NCBI RefSeq assembly: GCF_024171785.1
Contig: NZ_JAMTCK010000016.1
Location: 62,001-126,000 of the forward strand
Direction: 5' to 3'
Length of the DNA stretch: 64,000 nt
Origin: Goodfellowiella coeruleoviolacea
Lineage (GTDB): Bacteria > Actinomycetota > Actinomycetes > Mycobacteriales > Pseudonocardiaceae
This document shows, piece after piece, positions 8,541 to 16,849 of this stretch. A model generated the notes under the pieces. That model searched no databases and was not told the origin of the DNA. It worked only from the letters and a program-made list of their open reading frames with translations. A program made the position numbers and the translations under genes. Numbering within the stretch: the stretch's first letter is position 1; each line of letters begins with the position of its first letter.

Positions 8541-8888
8541 ATGCGCGCGCTCGCGCCCAGGTGCGCCCGCGAAGCGACTGACCCGCTCCAACGAGGGTGT
8601 TCGGGGTCACGACCGCGGTTGCCAGCGTCACCCAAGGTTGACGGTCCGTACGCACGATTGGTGCTTAATCGACAAATTCGGGTGGATAAGTCGGCAAATC
8701 TATTCGAAACCAGGATGGATACGCCAGGCTTGTGGAAAGCCACGGACGCGGTAGCGCGTGCGTGGCCAAGCGCGGGGATTGACTTCGGTGCCCCTGGCCC
8801 CGCCAGGACACCGGCACAACCTGGGCGGATTCGACCGGAAACGCGCAACCGAGTCGAATCAGCCTTGGACCCGGCGTCGGTCGCGTAG
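8541..8888 (+). CDS. Doubtful 115-residue ORF with a good ribosome-binding site
   Basis: No family is recognised. The ORF starts with ATG 6 bases after GGAG (8531-8534), and a TAGCAT -10-like hexamer lies about 27 bases upstream. It stops right before the hairpin at 8887-8915. Against it: codon third positions are far less GC-rich than in neighbouring genes, the composition is Pro/Arg-rich without hydrophobic pattern, and no domain is visible. It could be a decayed or recently acquired gene, or chance. It is the only signal in the otherwise gene-free 8365-9085. Confidence 0.2.
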   Translation: MRALAPRCAREATDPLQRGCSGSRPRLPASPKVDGPYARLVLNRQIRVDKSANLFETRMDTPGLWKATDAVARAWPSAGIDFGAPGPARTPAQPGRIRPETRNRVESALDPASVA

Positions 8889-8915
8889 CCCCCCGAGCGA
8901 TCGGCGCCGGGGGCT
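8887..8915. terminator. GC-rich hairpin
   Basis: AGCCCCC (8887-8893) pairs with GGGGGCT (8909-8915), with further pairing in the loop. It is followed on the + strand by TTACC. It could terminate rightward transcription of the doubtful ORF just before it. Confidence 0.4.
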
Positions 8916-9085
8916 TTACCATCCCGTGATCGCCCCTTCCAGCACCACAACCCGGGTTTTCGCCACCACTTCCGCCCACCGGTCCGCACCGGGGCGGCGG
9001 TTCCTCGTCCGCGACGGGTGGGGGTGTGGCGCGGCGAGCCGGGCGGGGCCGCCGGTGCCGGTCCCGCGACCAGCCCGCCCCGTGT

Positions 9086-9346
9086 TCAGGCCCGTGTCAG
9101 CAGTCCGGCCACCCGCAGCCGGTTGATCAGCTCGTCAACGTCGGCGACGGCCTGGTCCCTGGGCACCGCGCACCAGTGGCTGAGCTGGTTGGCGACCTCT
9201 TCGGTGGAGTGACCGGCGAGCATGGTCCGCAGCAGGACCGCCCCGGTGCGGTTGAGCTGCCAGGAGCGGCCACTGCGCTGGTCCACCAGCACCATGGCCT
9301 CCTCCGTGTCCACAGTAGACACTTCAGGGTGCAGCCGCAGGATCAC
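9086..9346 (-). CDS. PqqD-like RiPP recognition protein (lasso-peptide B1 type), orphan
   Basis: An 86-residue protein with the PqqD/RRE fold pattern: LRLHPEVSTVDTEEAMVLVD, then RSGRSWQLNRTGAVLLRTML and a C-terminal helical part ending DELINRLRVAGLLTRA. In lasso and related RiPP pathways such proteins bind the leader of the precursor peptide and deliver it to a protease or cyclase. The GTG start at 9346 has GGAG 8 bases upstream; in-frame sequence further upstream is Arg-rich and unlike the family. No transglutaminase-like B2 protease, asparagine-synthetase-like cyclase, transporter or clear precursor is in the window, so its partner is unknown. Confidence 0.75.
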   Translation of the reverse strand: MILRLHPEVSTVDTEEAMVLVDQRSGRSWQLNRTGAVLLRTMLAGHSTEEVANQLSHWCAVPRDQAVADVDELINRLRVAGLLTRA

Positions 9347-9411
9347 GCGGCTTCTCCTTCCTGGTGACGCCGAGTGGGGAAAGCGCTGTCCAGGTTGTCT
9401 GGCCGGGGCAT
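9343..9411 (-). CDS. Possible 22-residue peptide translationally coupled to the PqqD-like gene
   Basis: ATG at 9411 opens a 22-codon ORF (starts MPRPDNLDSAF, ends EGEAA) whose TGA overlaps the GTG of the PqqD-like gene. Such coupling is what a precursor or leader peptide would show. The frame stays open further upstream. It has no clear ribosome-binding site and no recognisable lasso core, so chance overlap is quite possible. Confidence 0.2.
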   Translation of the reverse strand: MPRPDNLDSAFPTRRHQEGEAA

Positions 9412-9510
9412 CCCGCCCCACGCGCAAGGGGAATCGAAACCAGTTACGACGGCCAGCGGAACCTCTCGCCACAATGAGCCCACGATCAGGCGATGCACTT
9501 CACCCACTAG

Positions 9511-9570
9511 ACGGCACAACGCCAGACGGCACAACGCCAGACGGCACAACGCCAGACGGCACAACACCGC
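9511..9570. repeat. 15-bp tandem repeat, about 3.7 copies
   Basis: The unit ACGGCACAACGCCAG is present exactly at 9511-9525, 9526-9540 and 9541-9555. A partial fourth copy, 9556-9570, diverges in its last bases. It is intergenic and, being a multiple of three, keeps surrounding frames open, which creates spurious repeat-bearing ORFs. Confidence 0.9.
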
Positions 9571-9701
9571 CGCCCATTCCCGACCGGTCCGCCACGCCGC
9601 GCACCACCCACGCCACCGCCACCTCCTGCTCGTCCGGCCGCCGCCGACGTACCCGGGTCTGCCTGCGAACATGGCCCCGCCGCCCGTTGACGGCCCGGAA
9701 A

Positions 9702-9724
9702 CTGTCAGGGGTCACCAGTAACGT
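9702..9724 (+). promoter_or_regulatory. Match to the RecA-independent DNA-damage promoter motif (PafBC type), copy 1
   Basis: CTGTCAGGG, an 8-base spacer and TAACGT fit the motif known from mycobacteria, tTGTCRgtg-N8-TAnnnT, which PafBC uses in the DNA-damage response. The first base and one of the GTG bases differ. No coding sequence follows. Confidence 0.45.
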
Positions 9725-9966
9725 GAGAAACCGGGGGTCCCCCCTGGCAGGGGACTCCTGCTGACGGCTGCCGACTGCTGCCCGAAGCCGAGAGGAAACC
9801 CGGAGCCAAGAAGAACCCCGGAGCCAGGAGAAACCCGGCAACCGAGACCGGCAGCCGAGAGATGACCGGCAGCGCGTGGTCTGCGCAGGAGCGCGGTGGG
9901 AATCAACCACCACCGCCGGGAGTTGTGCCAGGGGACAGCGGGCGCACGGGGGTGCGCGCGAAGGGG

Positions 9967-10005
9967 GAGGGGCGCGGCGGTTCCCCGTGGACCACCGCGC
10001 CCCTC
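9967..10005. terminator. 11-bp-stem hairpin at the right end of cassette copy 1
   Basis: GAGGGGCGCGG (9967-9977) pairs perfectly with CCGCGCCCCTC (9995-10005) around a 17-base loop. It is repeated nearly identically at 10448-10486. There is no T tract. Confidence 0.55.
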
Positions 10006-10265
10006 ACGCTGTTCAGCCTCGTGTTCGCCGCGCCGGCCCAGCGGGCGTGCCGTACGTGCTCATCTTGCGGGGACGGCTCACCGTCTTTGGCCCGATCAGG
10101 AATTCCTCCTGGTCGAGACCGGGAACTCGGCACGGCCACCGCGTCGCACAACGAGCCGGGTCTGGCGTGCCACCCGGTAACACCCGGGCGAATTGTCGAC
10201 CCCGGTGGTGAATGCCCTGGCGCCCACCGCCGAGTTATCCACAGGCGGCCGTCGCACACCGCAAA

Positions 10266-10497
10266 ACTGTCAGGGGTCGCCGGTAACGTGATTGATCAGG
10301 GGATCCCCCTGGCAGGGGACTCCTGGTCGCGTTCGTCCCGGGGATCGAGCACCGAATTCCGGGACGGCGCAACCGGGCGGCACGGGTGTCCGGAACGACC
10401 AGGAACCCGCGCCGGGGAACGGGCGCACGGGGGTGCGCACGAAGGGGGAGGGGCGCGGCGGTTCCCCGTGAACCACCGCGCCCCTCACGCTGTTCAG
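10266..10497. repeat. Duplicated intergenic cassette, copy 2
   Basis: Same ends as the cassette at 9701-10016, with a shorter and different middle. It is preceded at 10235-10243 by a DnaA box, TTATCCACA. Its right-end hairpin (10448-10486) begins about 40 bases after the mmpL stop on the opposite strand and could end mmpL transcription. The rest of 9571-10525 holds no gene I can support. Confidence 0.85.
10267..10289 (+). promoter_or_regulatory. Match to the RecA-independent DNA-damage promoter motif, copy 2
   Basis: CTGTCAGGG, an 8-base spacer and TAACGT, as in copy 1. The motif half-sites are conserved between copies while the spacer differs at two positions. Confidence 0.45.
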
Positions 10498-10525
10498 TGA
10501 CCGGACCGCACGTCACCCGTGGGCA

Positions 10526-12709
10526 TCAGACCCGTTCCAGTTCGCGGGCGTCCGCCTCGTCGGGCTCGCCCTCGTGCATGCCGACCCGCTGCTGCAACCG
10601 GCGCAGCGGTCCCGGCGCCCACCAGGACGCGTTGCCGAGCAGCCGCAACACCGCCGGCACCAGCAGCATCCGCACCACGGTGGCGTCCAGGGCGAGCGCC
10701 AGGATCATGCCGACGCCGACGAAGCGCATGATCGCGACCTGGGAGAAGGCGAACGCGCCGGTGACCACGATGAGCAGGATCGCGGCCGCGGTGATCACCC
10801 GTCCGGTCTTGGCCAGCCCGGTGGCCACCGCCGCCGGCGTGGACTCGCCCCGGTTGCGCGCCTCGACCATGCGGGACAGCAGGAACACCTCGTAGTCGGT
10901 GGACAGCCCGAACACCACGGCCGCCATCAGCACGACCACGCCCGCCTCCAGTGGCGCTGGCGTCACGTTGAGCAGGGACGCGCCGTGACCGTCCTGGAAG
11001 ACCCACACCAGCACGCCGAAGGTCGCGGACAGGCTGAGCGCGCTCATCACCACGGCCTTGACCGGCAGCAGCACCGACCCGAACGCGAGGAACATCAGCA
11101 CCAGGGTGGCCCCGACCAGCAGCACGGCCATCCAGGGCAGCCGGTTCGCGATCTCGTCGAGGCTGTCGTTGACCTGCGCGGTGATCCCGCCGACCAGGAC
11201 CTCGGTGCCACTGGGCGGGGTCAGCTCGCGCACCTGTCGCATGGCCTGGTCGGCCTCGTCGGACAGGGCGTCGACGGACAGGCCGGCGGACAGCGTGACC
11301 ACATCGCCGCCAGCGCCGCTGACCTGCACCTGGTTGATGCCCGGCACCGTGCCGACCTGGGCGGCGAACTGCTGGACCGCGGCCTGGTCCGGGGCGGCCC
11401 CGTGCTCGCCGTGCACCACCACGTTGAGCCCGTTGCCGGACAGGGCCGGGAACTCGGCGTTGATCACCTCGATGGCCTGGCGGGCCGGGTTGCCCTCGGG
11501 CAGCACCTTCTGGTCGACCTCGCCGAACCGCACGTTGAGGAACGGCGAGCCGAGCGCCACCAGGACCACCACGATGGGCAGGGCGAACAGCACCGGGCGG
11601 CGCATCACCCGCTCGCCGAGCCGGCGCCAGCCAGCGCCCTCCTCGACCGGCCCGGCGGTGCTGGCGGCGGCGCGGCGGCGCCAGGGCAGGGACAGCTTGT
11701 CCACCCGCGGCCCGAGGATGGCCAGCATCGCGGGCAGCAGGGTCAGCGAGATGATCGCGGCCAGGGCGACCGCGGACATGCCGCCGTAGCTGAGCGACTT
11801 GAGGAAGCCCTGGGGGAACAGCAGCAGGCCGGCCAGGGCGACCACCAGCAGGGTGGCGGAGAAGGCGACGGTGCGGCCAGCGGTGGAAACGGTCCTGCGC
11901 ACGGCCTCGGCGGTGCTGCGGCCGTTGGCCAGCTCCTCGCGGAACCGGCCAACGGTGAACAGCCCGTAGTCGATGGCCAGGCCGAGGCCGAGCAGGCTGG
12001 CCACGTTGACCGCGAACGAGTTCACGTCGGTGCCCAGGGAGATGGCGTGCAGCACACCGAGTGAGGCGAGGATGGTCAACCCGCCGACCAGCACCGGCAG
12101 CAGGGCGGCGACCAGGCTGCCGAACAGGATCACCAGCAGGATCAGCACCACGGGCATGGACACGGCCTCGGCCCGGGTCAGATCCGAGGCGGTCAGGTCG
12201 CTGATCTCGGTCTGGGTGGGCACCAGTCCGCCGATCTGCGCGCGCACGCCTTCGACGTTCAACTGGTCCCTGATCTGCTCGTACTGCTTGATCTGGGTGT
12301 TGGAATCGGTGGCGGTCAGCGTGATGACGGCGAGTCCGCGCTGCTTGGCCTGGTCGGCGAACTGCAGCTGGCGGGTGTCCCAGTAGGACAACACGGTCTT
12401 GACGCTGTCGCTGGGCAGTCCGTGCAGGGCCGTGGTGATCTTCTCGGCGATCGCCTGGTCGTCGACGGTGGTGCCGTCCGGCGTGGTGTAGACGACGACC
12501 ACGTCACCGCCCTGCCGACCCAGGGCCTGCTCGACAACGGTCTTGGCGCGCGCGGCCTCGCTGTCGGGAGCTTCGTATCCGCCCTGGCTCAGCTTGTCGA
12601 ACACGCCAAGACCCCACGCGCCGCCGAGCACGGCCAGGACAACGACGGCGATCAACACCACCCATCTGCGTCGATGCGCCAGGGCGCCCCAGGACGCGAA
12701 CACGGTCAT
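10526..12709 (-). CDS. MmpL-family RND transporter
   Basis: A 727-residue inner-membrane exporter with the MMPL architecture: one N-terminal helix (RRWVVLIAVVVLAVLGGAWGL), an extracytoplasmic domain to about residue 190, five helices, a cytoplasmic linker (about 340-370), then a second helix, extracytoplasmic domain and five helices. The motifs GLGLAIDYGLFTVGRFREE and VFGLSTDYEVFLLSRMVE hold the proton-relay Asp-Tyr pairs. Substrates of this family are lipids, antibiotics or siderophores; this one is unknown. It is divergent from a TetR gene with operators between them, so a toxic or signalling ligand probably induces it. Confidence 0.9.
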   Translation of the reverse strand: MTVFASWGALAHRRRWVVLIAVVVLAVLGGAWGLGVFDKLSQGGYEAPDSEAARAKTVVEQALGRQGGDVVVVYTTPDGTTVDDQAIAEKITTALHGLPSDSVKTVLSYWDTRQLQFADQAKQRGLAVITLTATDSNTQIKQYEQIRDQLNVEGVRAQIGGLVPTQTEISDLTASDLTRAEAVSMPVVLILLVILFGSLVAALLPVLVGGLTILASLGVLHAISLGTDVNSFAVNVASLLGLGLAIDYGLFTVGRFREELANGRSTAEAVRRTVSTAGRTVAFSATLLVVALAGLLLFPQGFLKSLSYGGMSAVALAAIISLTLLPAMLAILGPRVDKLSLPWRRRAAASTAGPVEEGAGWRRLGERVMRRPVLFALPIVVVLVALGSPFLNVRFGEVDQKVLPEGNPARQAIEVINAEFPALSGNGLNVVVHGEHGAAPDQAAVQQFAAQVGTVPGINQVQVSGAGGDVVTLSAGLSVDALSDEADQAMRQVRELTPPSGTEVLVGGITAQVNDSLDEIANRLPWMAVLLVGATLVLMFLAFGSVLLPVKAVVMSALSLSATFGVLVWVFQDGHGASLLNVTPAPLEAGVVVLMAAVVFGLSTDYEVFLLSRMVEARNRGESTPAAVATGLAKTGRVITAAAILLIVVTGAFAFSQVAIMRFVGVGMILALALDATVVRMLLVPAVLRLLGNASWWAPGPLRRLQQRVGMHEGEPDEADARELERV

Positions 12710-12758
12710 GCCCTCCTGATCTGGCTGGTAAACACTTACGCCGGAGAGTTACTGTTCA

Positions 12759-12832
12759 GTGAACGGTGTCAACATTAGTAAACACCGTTTACCCAGCTGA
12801 TGGTGACGCTAGGGCGAGTGAACGGTGTTTAC
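12759..12832. promoter_or_regulatory. TetR operator array between mmpL and tetR
   Basis: Three near-identical palindromes with 6-base arms and a 3-base spacer are seen. 12778-12792 is perfect (GTAAACACCGTTTAC), 12818-12832 is GTGAACGGTGTTTAC, and 12759-12773 is GTGAACGGTGTCAAC. A weaker one, GTAAACACTTAC, is at 12728-12739. They fill the divergent promoter region and most likely bind the adjacent TetR protein. Confidence 0.8.
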
Positions 12833-12851
12833 AACCTGACGGAGTGGGTCT

Positions 12852-13589
12852 ATGGCGGACATCACGCGCCGTGAACGACTGCGGGCCGAGACGGAACGCG
12901 AGATCCGGCAGCGCGCCCGCGCCCTGCTGATCGAGCACGGGCGAGAAGCGGTCACCCTGCGGGCGATCGCGCGGGAGCTGGGCATCACCGCGCCCGCGCT
13001 GTACCGCTACTACGACTCGCGCGAGCACCTGCTGCGTCAGGTCTGCGACGACATCTGCGCGGACATGGCCGAGGGACTGGCCAAGGACCTCAGCCAGCTT
13101 CCCGAGGAGGACACGCTGGGGCGGGTGTTCGCCGTCTGCCGGGGTTTCCGCCGCTGGGCACTGGCACATCCCGAGGAGTTCGCCCTGGTGTTCGCCTCAC
13201 CCAAGCCGGCGCTGGGCTTCAACCCGTGCGACGCCGTGCCGCCCATCCGCGACCAGTTCGGCAACATCTTCATGACGGTGGCCGGTCGGGTGCTGAGCAC
13301 GCACAAGCTGGCGACCCCGGCCGAGCAGGACGTGCCCAAGGAACTCCACGACGACCTGCTGGTCTTTCGCGACGCCCTGCTGGAGACGCTGGCCAGCAAC
13401 GGCATCGCCGTGTCCACCGAGGTGCTGGACCTCGGGACCGTGTACTTCATGCTGCGCTTCTGGATCCGGCTCTACGGCCAGGTCGCGCTGGAGGTCTTCG
13501 GCCGCAGCCCGCTGACCACCGCGAGCCTGGAGCCGATGTTCGAGTTGATGCTGCGCGAACTGGCCACGGAGGTCGGCCTGCTCACCTGA
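12852..13589 (+). CDS. TetR-family regulator
   Basis: A 245-residue TetR repressor. The N-terminal DNA-binding domain is clear (RARALLIEHGREAVTLRAIARELGITAPALYRYY, residues about 16-56, then DSREHLLRQV). The C-terminal ligand domain is of the type with RGFRRWALAHPEEFALVFASP, found in actinobacterial TetR proteins next to exporters. ATG at 12852 follows GGAG by 7 bases. The palindromes upstream suggest that it represses itself and the divergent MmpL exporter. Ligand unknown. Confidence 0.9.
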   Translation: MADITRRERLRAETEREIRQRARALLIEHGREAVTLRAIARELGITAPALYRYYDSREHLLRQVCDDICADMAEGLAKDLSQLPEEDTLGRVFAVCRGFRRWALAHPEEFALVFASPKPALGFNPCDAVPPIRDQFGNIFMTVAGRVLSTHKLATPAEQDVPKELHDDLLVFRDALLETLASNGIAVSTEVLDLGTVYFMLRFWIRLYGQVALEVFGRSPLTTASLEPMFELMLRELATEVGLLT

Positions 13590-13664
13590 CGCCCGCCAGC
13601 CAGCACCGCCAACACCCCACCACAACACCGGCGGGGCGGCGGGGCGGCGGTTCGCCCACCTCAC

Positions 13665-13783
13665 CCCAGCCCCCGCCCTCCCAGGGGGCGACCCCAGGTC
13701 CAGCCTACCGACACCAGCCCGCCAGAAGGGCGTCGCGGAAAAATCACCAGAACCTGTGGACAACTCGCCGCGGCTGTGGACAA
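13665..13783. repeat. Composite C-rich / DnaA-box element, copy A
   Basis: A C-rich stretch (CCCTCCCAGGGGGCGACCCC) runs into TCCAGCCTA ending at 13707. After 47 bases come two DnaA boxes in the TGTGGACAA orientation at 13755-13763 and 13775-13783, 20 bp apart. It lies in the gap between the convergent tetR and leuS genes. Similar elements are near 19.4, 29.1 and 35.2 kb. Confidence 0.75.
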
Positions 13784-13829
13784 CTCGGGCGGCGCGCTAC
13801 GCCATTCGAGTGGTCAGGTGAGACGCGAC

Positions 13830-13873
13830 GGCCGATCTGGTGGCGGCCCGCGGGAACCGGCACCAGATCGGCC
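13830..13873. terminator. Hairpin downstream of leuS
   Basis: GGCCGATCTGGTG (13830-13842) and CACCAGATCGGCC (13861-13873) form a perfect 13-bp stem with an 18-base loop. It lies 23 bases after the leuS stop on the leuS strand, and would also face readthrough from tetR. Confidence 0.65.
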
Positions 13874-13896
13874 GCTGTTCAGCGCTCAGCCAGTGG

Positions 13897-16743
13897 TCAG
13901 ACCACCACGTTGACCAGTCGACCGGGCACGGTGATGACCTTGCGCGGCTCCCGGCCCTCCAGCGCGGCCACGATCTTCTCGTCGGCCAGCGCGGCCTGCT
14001 TCACCTCGTCCACGGTGGCCGACGCCGGCACCACCACCCGGGACCGCACCTTGCCGTTCACCTGGATCGGGTACTCGACGGTGTCCTCCACCAGGTACTG
14101 CTCGTCCGGCACCGGGAACGGTCCGTGCGCCAGCGACTGCTCGTGGCCCAGCCTGCTCCACAGCTCCTCGGCCACGTGCGGGCACAGCGGGGCCAGCATC
14201 AGCACCATGCTCTCGGCCACCACCCGGGGGGTGCCACTTGCCGCGCCGTACGCCTTGGTGACGTGGTTGTTCAGCTCGATCAGCTTGGCCGCGGCCGTGT
14301 TGTAGCGCATGCCCGCGTAGTCCTCGCGCACCGCGGCGACGGTCTTGTGCAGCAGCCGCAGGGTGGGCACGTCCGGCTGCTCGTCAACCACCCGCAGCTC
14401 GCCGGTGCTCTCGTCGACCAGGTTGCGCCACAGCCGCTGCAGGAACCGGTGCGCGCCCACCACGTCCTTGGTCGCCCACGGCCGGGACACGTCCAGCGGG
14501 CCCATGGACATCTCGTACAGCCGCAGCGTGTCCGCGCCGTAGGTGTCGCACATCTCGTCCGGGGAGACGGAGTTCTTCAGGCTCTTGCCCATCTTCCCGT
14601 ACTCGCGGTTGACCTCCTGGCCCTGCCAGAAGTACTTGCCGTCGCGCTCCTCGACTTCCTCGGCCGGCACGTACACGCCGCGCGCGTCGGTGTAGGCGTA
14701 CGCCTCGATGTAGCCCTGGTTGAACAGCTTGCGGTAGGGCTCCTCCGAGCTGACGTGCCCCAGGTCGTACAGGACCTTGTGCCAGAACCGGGAGTACAGC
14801 AGGTGCAGCACCGCGTGCTCCACCCCACCCACGTACAGGTCCAGGCCGCCCGGGTCGTCCGGTCCGTGCGTCTCGGTGCGCGGACCCATCCAGTACCGCT
14901 CGTTGGCCGGGTCGCAGAACGCCTCGTCGTTGGTGGGGTCCACGTAGCGCAGCTGGTACCAGCACGAGCCGGCCCACTGCGGCATCACGTTGGCGTCGCG
15001 CCGGTAGACCTTGGGCCCGTCGCCCAGGTCCAGCTCGACGGTCATCCACTCCTCGGCCTTGGCCAGCGGCGGGGTCGGCTCGCTCGCCGCGTCGTTCGGG
15101 TCGAACGTCATCGGCGAGTAGTCGGCCACGTCGGGCAGTTCGACCGGCAGCTGGTCCTCGGGCAGCGCCACGGGCAGGCCGTCCTCGTCGTAGACGATGG
15201 GGAACGGCTCACCCCAGTAGCGCTGACGGGCGAACAGCCAGTCGCGCAGCTTGTACTGGACGGTGCCGGCGCCAGCGCCGTGCTCCTCCAGCCAGGCGAT
15301 GATCGCCTTCTTGGCCTCGTCCACCCCGAGCCCGTCCAGGAAACCCGAGTTGATGGCCACGCCCTCACCGGTGTACGCCTTGCCGGCAAAGCCCTCGCTG
15401 GGCTGCACGGTGCGGATGACGGGCAGGCCGAAACGCTCGGCGAAGTCCCAGTCGCGCTGGTCCTGGCCGGGCACGGCCATGATCGCGCCGGTGCCGTAGC
15501 CCATCAGCACGTAGTCGGCGATGAACACCGGGATGGACGCGCCGTTGACCGGGTTGGTGGCGTGCACGCCCAGGAAGACGCCGGTCTTCTCCTTGTTCTC
15601 CTGCCGGTCCAGTTCGGACTTCTGCGAGGCGGCCAGCCGGTAGGCGGCCACGGCCTCGGCCGGGGTGCCGGCGCCACTGGTCCACCGCTGGTCAACGCCC
15701 TCGGGCCAGGCCTGGGCGGTCAACTGGTCGACCAGCGGGTGTTCCGGGGCCAGCACCAGGTAGGTCGCGCCGAACAGGGTGTCCGGCCGGGTGGTGAACA
15801 CCTCGACGGTCTGGTCGGCCACCGGGAACCTGACGCGGGCCCCGTGCGAGCGGCCGATCCAGTTCCGCTGCATGGTCTTGATCTTCTCCGGCCAGTCCAG
15901 CCGGTCCAGGTCGTCCACCAGCCGGTCGGCGTAGGCGGTGATGCGCATCATCCACTGGCGCAGGTTGCGCCGGAACACCGGGAAGTTGCCGCGCTCACTG
16001 CGGCCGTCGGCGGTGACCTCCTCGTTGGCCAGCACCGTGCCCAGGCCGGGGCACCAGTTCACCGGCGACTCGGAGATGTACGCCAGGCGCTGCTGGTCGA
16101 TGATGCGGCGCTGCTCGACCCGGGTCAGCTCGTGCCAGGGCCGGCCGTCCGGGGTGGCCCTGGTGCCCTGCGCGTACTCGGCCTCCAGGTCGGCAATCGG
16201 CCGGGCCTTGCGCTGGTCCACGTCGTACCAGGAGTTGAAGATCTGCAGGAAGATCCACTGGGTCCAGCGGTAGAACGACACGTCCGTGGTGGCCACGCGC
16301 CGCCGCTCGTCGTGGCCCAGGCCCAGCCGGCGGACCTGGGACAGGTAGCGGGAGATGTTCTCCTCGGTGGTCTTGCGCGGGTGCTGGCCGGTCTGCACGG
16401 CGTACTGCTCCGCGGGCAGCCCGAAGGCGTCGAAGCCCATGGTGTGCAGCACGTTGCGCCCGTTCATCCGGTGGTAGCGGGCGAACACGTCGGTGCCGAT
16501 GTACCCCAGTGGGTGGCCGACGTGCAGGCCCGTGCCCGACGGGTACGGGAACATGTCCTGCACGAACAGCTTGTCCGCAGGCACCTCGCCAGCGGCGAGC
16601 GGGCCGACCGGGTTGGGGGCGTGGAAGGTGCCGTGTTCCTCCCAGTGCTCCTGCCAGCGCCGTTCAATCCGCCCTGCCAGCTCGCTGCCGTAGCGGTAGG
16701 CCGGCGTCGCGGCGTCGTCGGCGCTGGTGCTGGTCGCGCTCAT
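13897..16743 (-). CDS. leuS: Leucyl-tRNA synthetase
   Basis: Class I synthetase that charges tRNA-Leu. The 948-residue product has the HIGH motif as HVGH (residues 74-77), a CP1 editing domain (around the [20 protein letters not shown] segment), and the KMSKS motif as KMGKS within [10 protein letters not shown]. The C-terminal part contains [13 protein letters not shown]. The start at 16743 (MSATSTS) has GGAGG 8 bases upstream and matches the family length; in-frame sequence further upstream is leader RNA. Expression is probably controlled by a leucine-rich leader peptide and a hairpin between promoter and gene. Confidence 0.96.
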   Translation of the reverse strand: MSATSTSADDAATPAYRYGSELAGRIERRWQEHWEEHGTFHAPNPVGPLAAGEVPADKLFVQDMFPYPSGTGLHVGHPLGYIGTDVFARYHRMNGRNVLHTMGFDAFGLPAEQYAVQTGQHPRKTTEENISRYLSQVRRLGLGHDERRRVATTDVSFYRWTQWIFLQIFNSWYDVDQRKARPIADLEAEYAQGTRATPDGRPWHELTRVEQRRIIDQQRLAYISESPVNWCPGLGTVLANEEVTADGRSERGNFPVFRRNLRQWMMRITAYADRLVDDLDRLDWPEKIKTMQRNWIGRSHGARVRFPVADQTVEVFTTRPDTLFGATYLVLAPEHPLVDQLTAQAWPEGVDQRWTSGAGTPAEAVAAYRLAASQKSELDRQENKEKTGVFLGVHATNPVNGASIPVFIADYVLMGYGTGAIMAVPGQDQRDWDFAERFGLPVIRTVQPSEGFAGKAYTGEGVAINSGFLDGLGVDEAKKAIIAWLEEHGAGAGTVQYKLRDWLFARQRYWGEPFPIVYDEDGLPVALPEDQLPVELPDVADYSPMTFDPNDAASEPTPPLAKAEEWMTVELDLGDGPKVYRRDANVMPQWAGSCWYQLRYVDPTNDEAFCDPANERYWMGPRTETHGPDDPGGLDLYVGGVEHAVLHLLYSRFWHKVLYDLGHVSSEEPYRKLFNQGYIEAYAYTDARGVYVPAEEVEERDGKYFWQGQEVNREYGKMGKSLKNSVSPDEMCDTYGADTLRLYEMSMGPLDVSRPWATKDVVGAHRFLQRLWRNLVDESTGELRVVDEQPDVPTLRLLHKTVAAVREDYAGMRYNTAAAKLIELNNHVTKAYGAASGTPRVVAESMVLMLAPLCPHVAEELWSRLGHEQSLAHGPFPVPDEQYLVEDTVEYPIQVNGKVRSRVVVPASATVDEVKQAALADEKIVAALEGREPRKVITVPGRLVNVVV

Positions 16744-16795
16744 CGGAGGTTCCTCCCCATCGGGCCCGTCCGGGTATCTCCTGCTAACAAGACGA

Positions 16796-16826
16796 AACCC
16801 CCCAGCCCTGTCGGGCATGAGGGGTT
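16796..16826 (-). terminator. Attenuator hairpin in the leuS leader
   Basis: On the leuS strand, AACCCC-TCAT-GCCC pairs with GGGC-TGG-GGGGTT around GACA, giving a stem of about 13 bp with one bulge, followed by TTTCGTCTT. It lies between the leader peptide and leuS. A 7-base stretch just upstream (GCGCGGC) is complementary to GCCGCGC at the end of the leader peptide ORF, so alternative folding is possible. Confidence 0.6.
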
Positions 16827-16849
16827 GCCGCGCCGACCTGACGTGGTGG

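Larger units (their letters stand above)
9701..10016. repeat. Duplicated intergenic cassette, copy 1
   Basis: The left end (9701-9760) and right end (9940-10016) are repeated at 10266-10325 and 10421-10497; the middle parts are unrelated. The right 77 bp differ from copy 2 by only two substitutions. The left end carries a promoter-like motif and a GGGGGTCCCCCC palindrome; the right end carries an 11-bp-stem hairpin (9967-10005). No gene lies between the ends. Confidence 0.85.

Noticed and set aside
9343-9672. A lasso peptide precursor upstream of the PqqD-like gene
   Set aside because: The frame contains tandem-repeat residues (LCRLA units) and lacks a leader with the usual Tyr-Pro motif and a ring-forming Gly/Ala plus Asp/Glu spacing; no processing enzymes are nearby.
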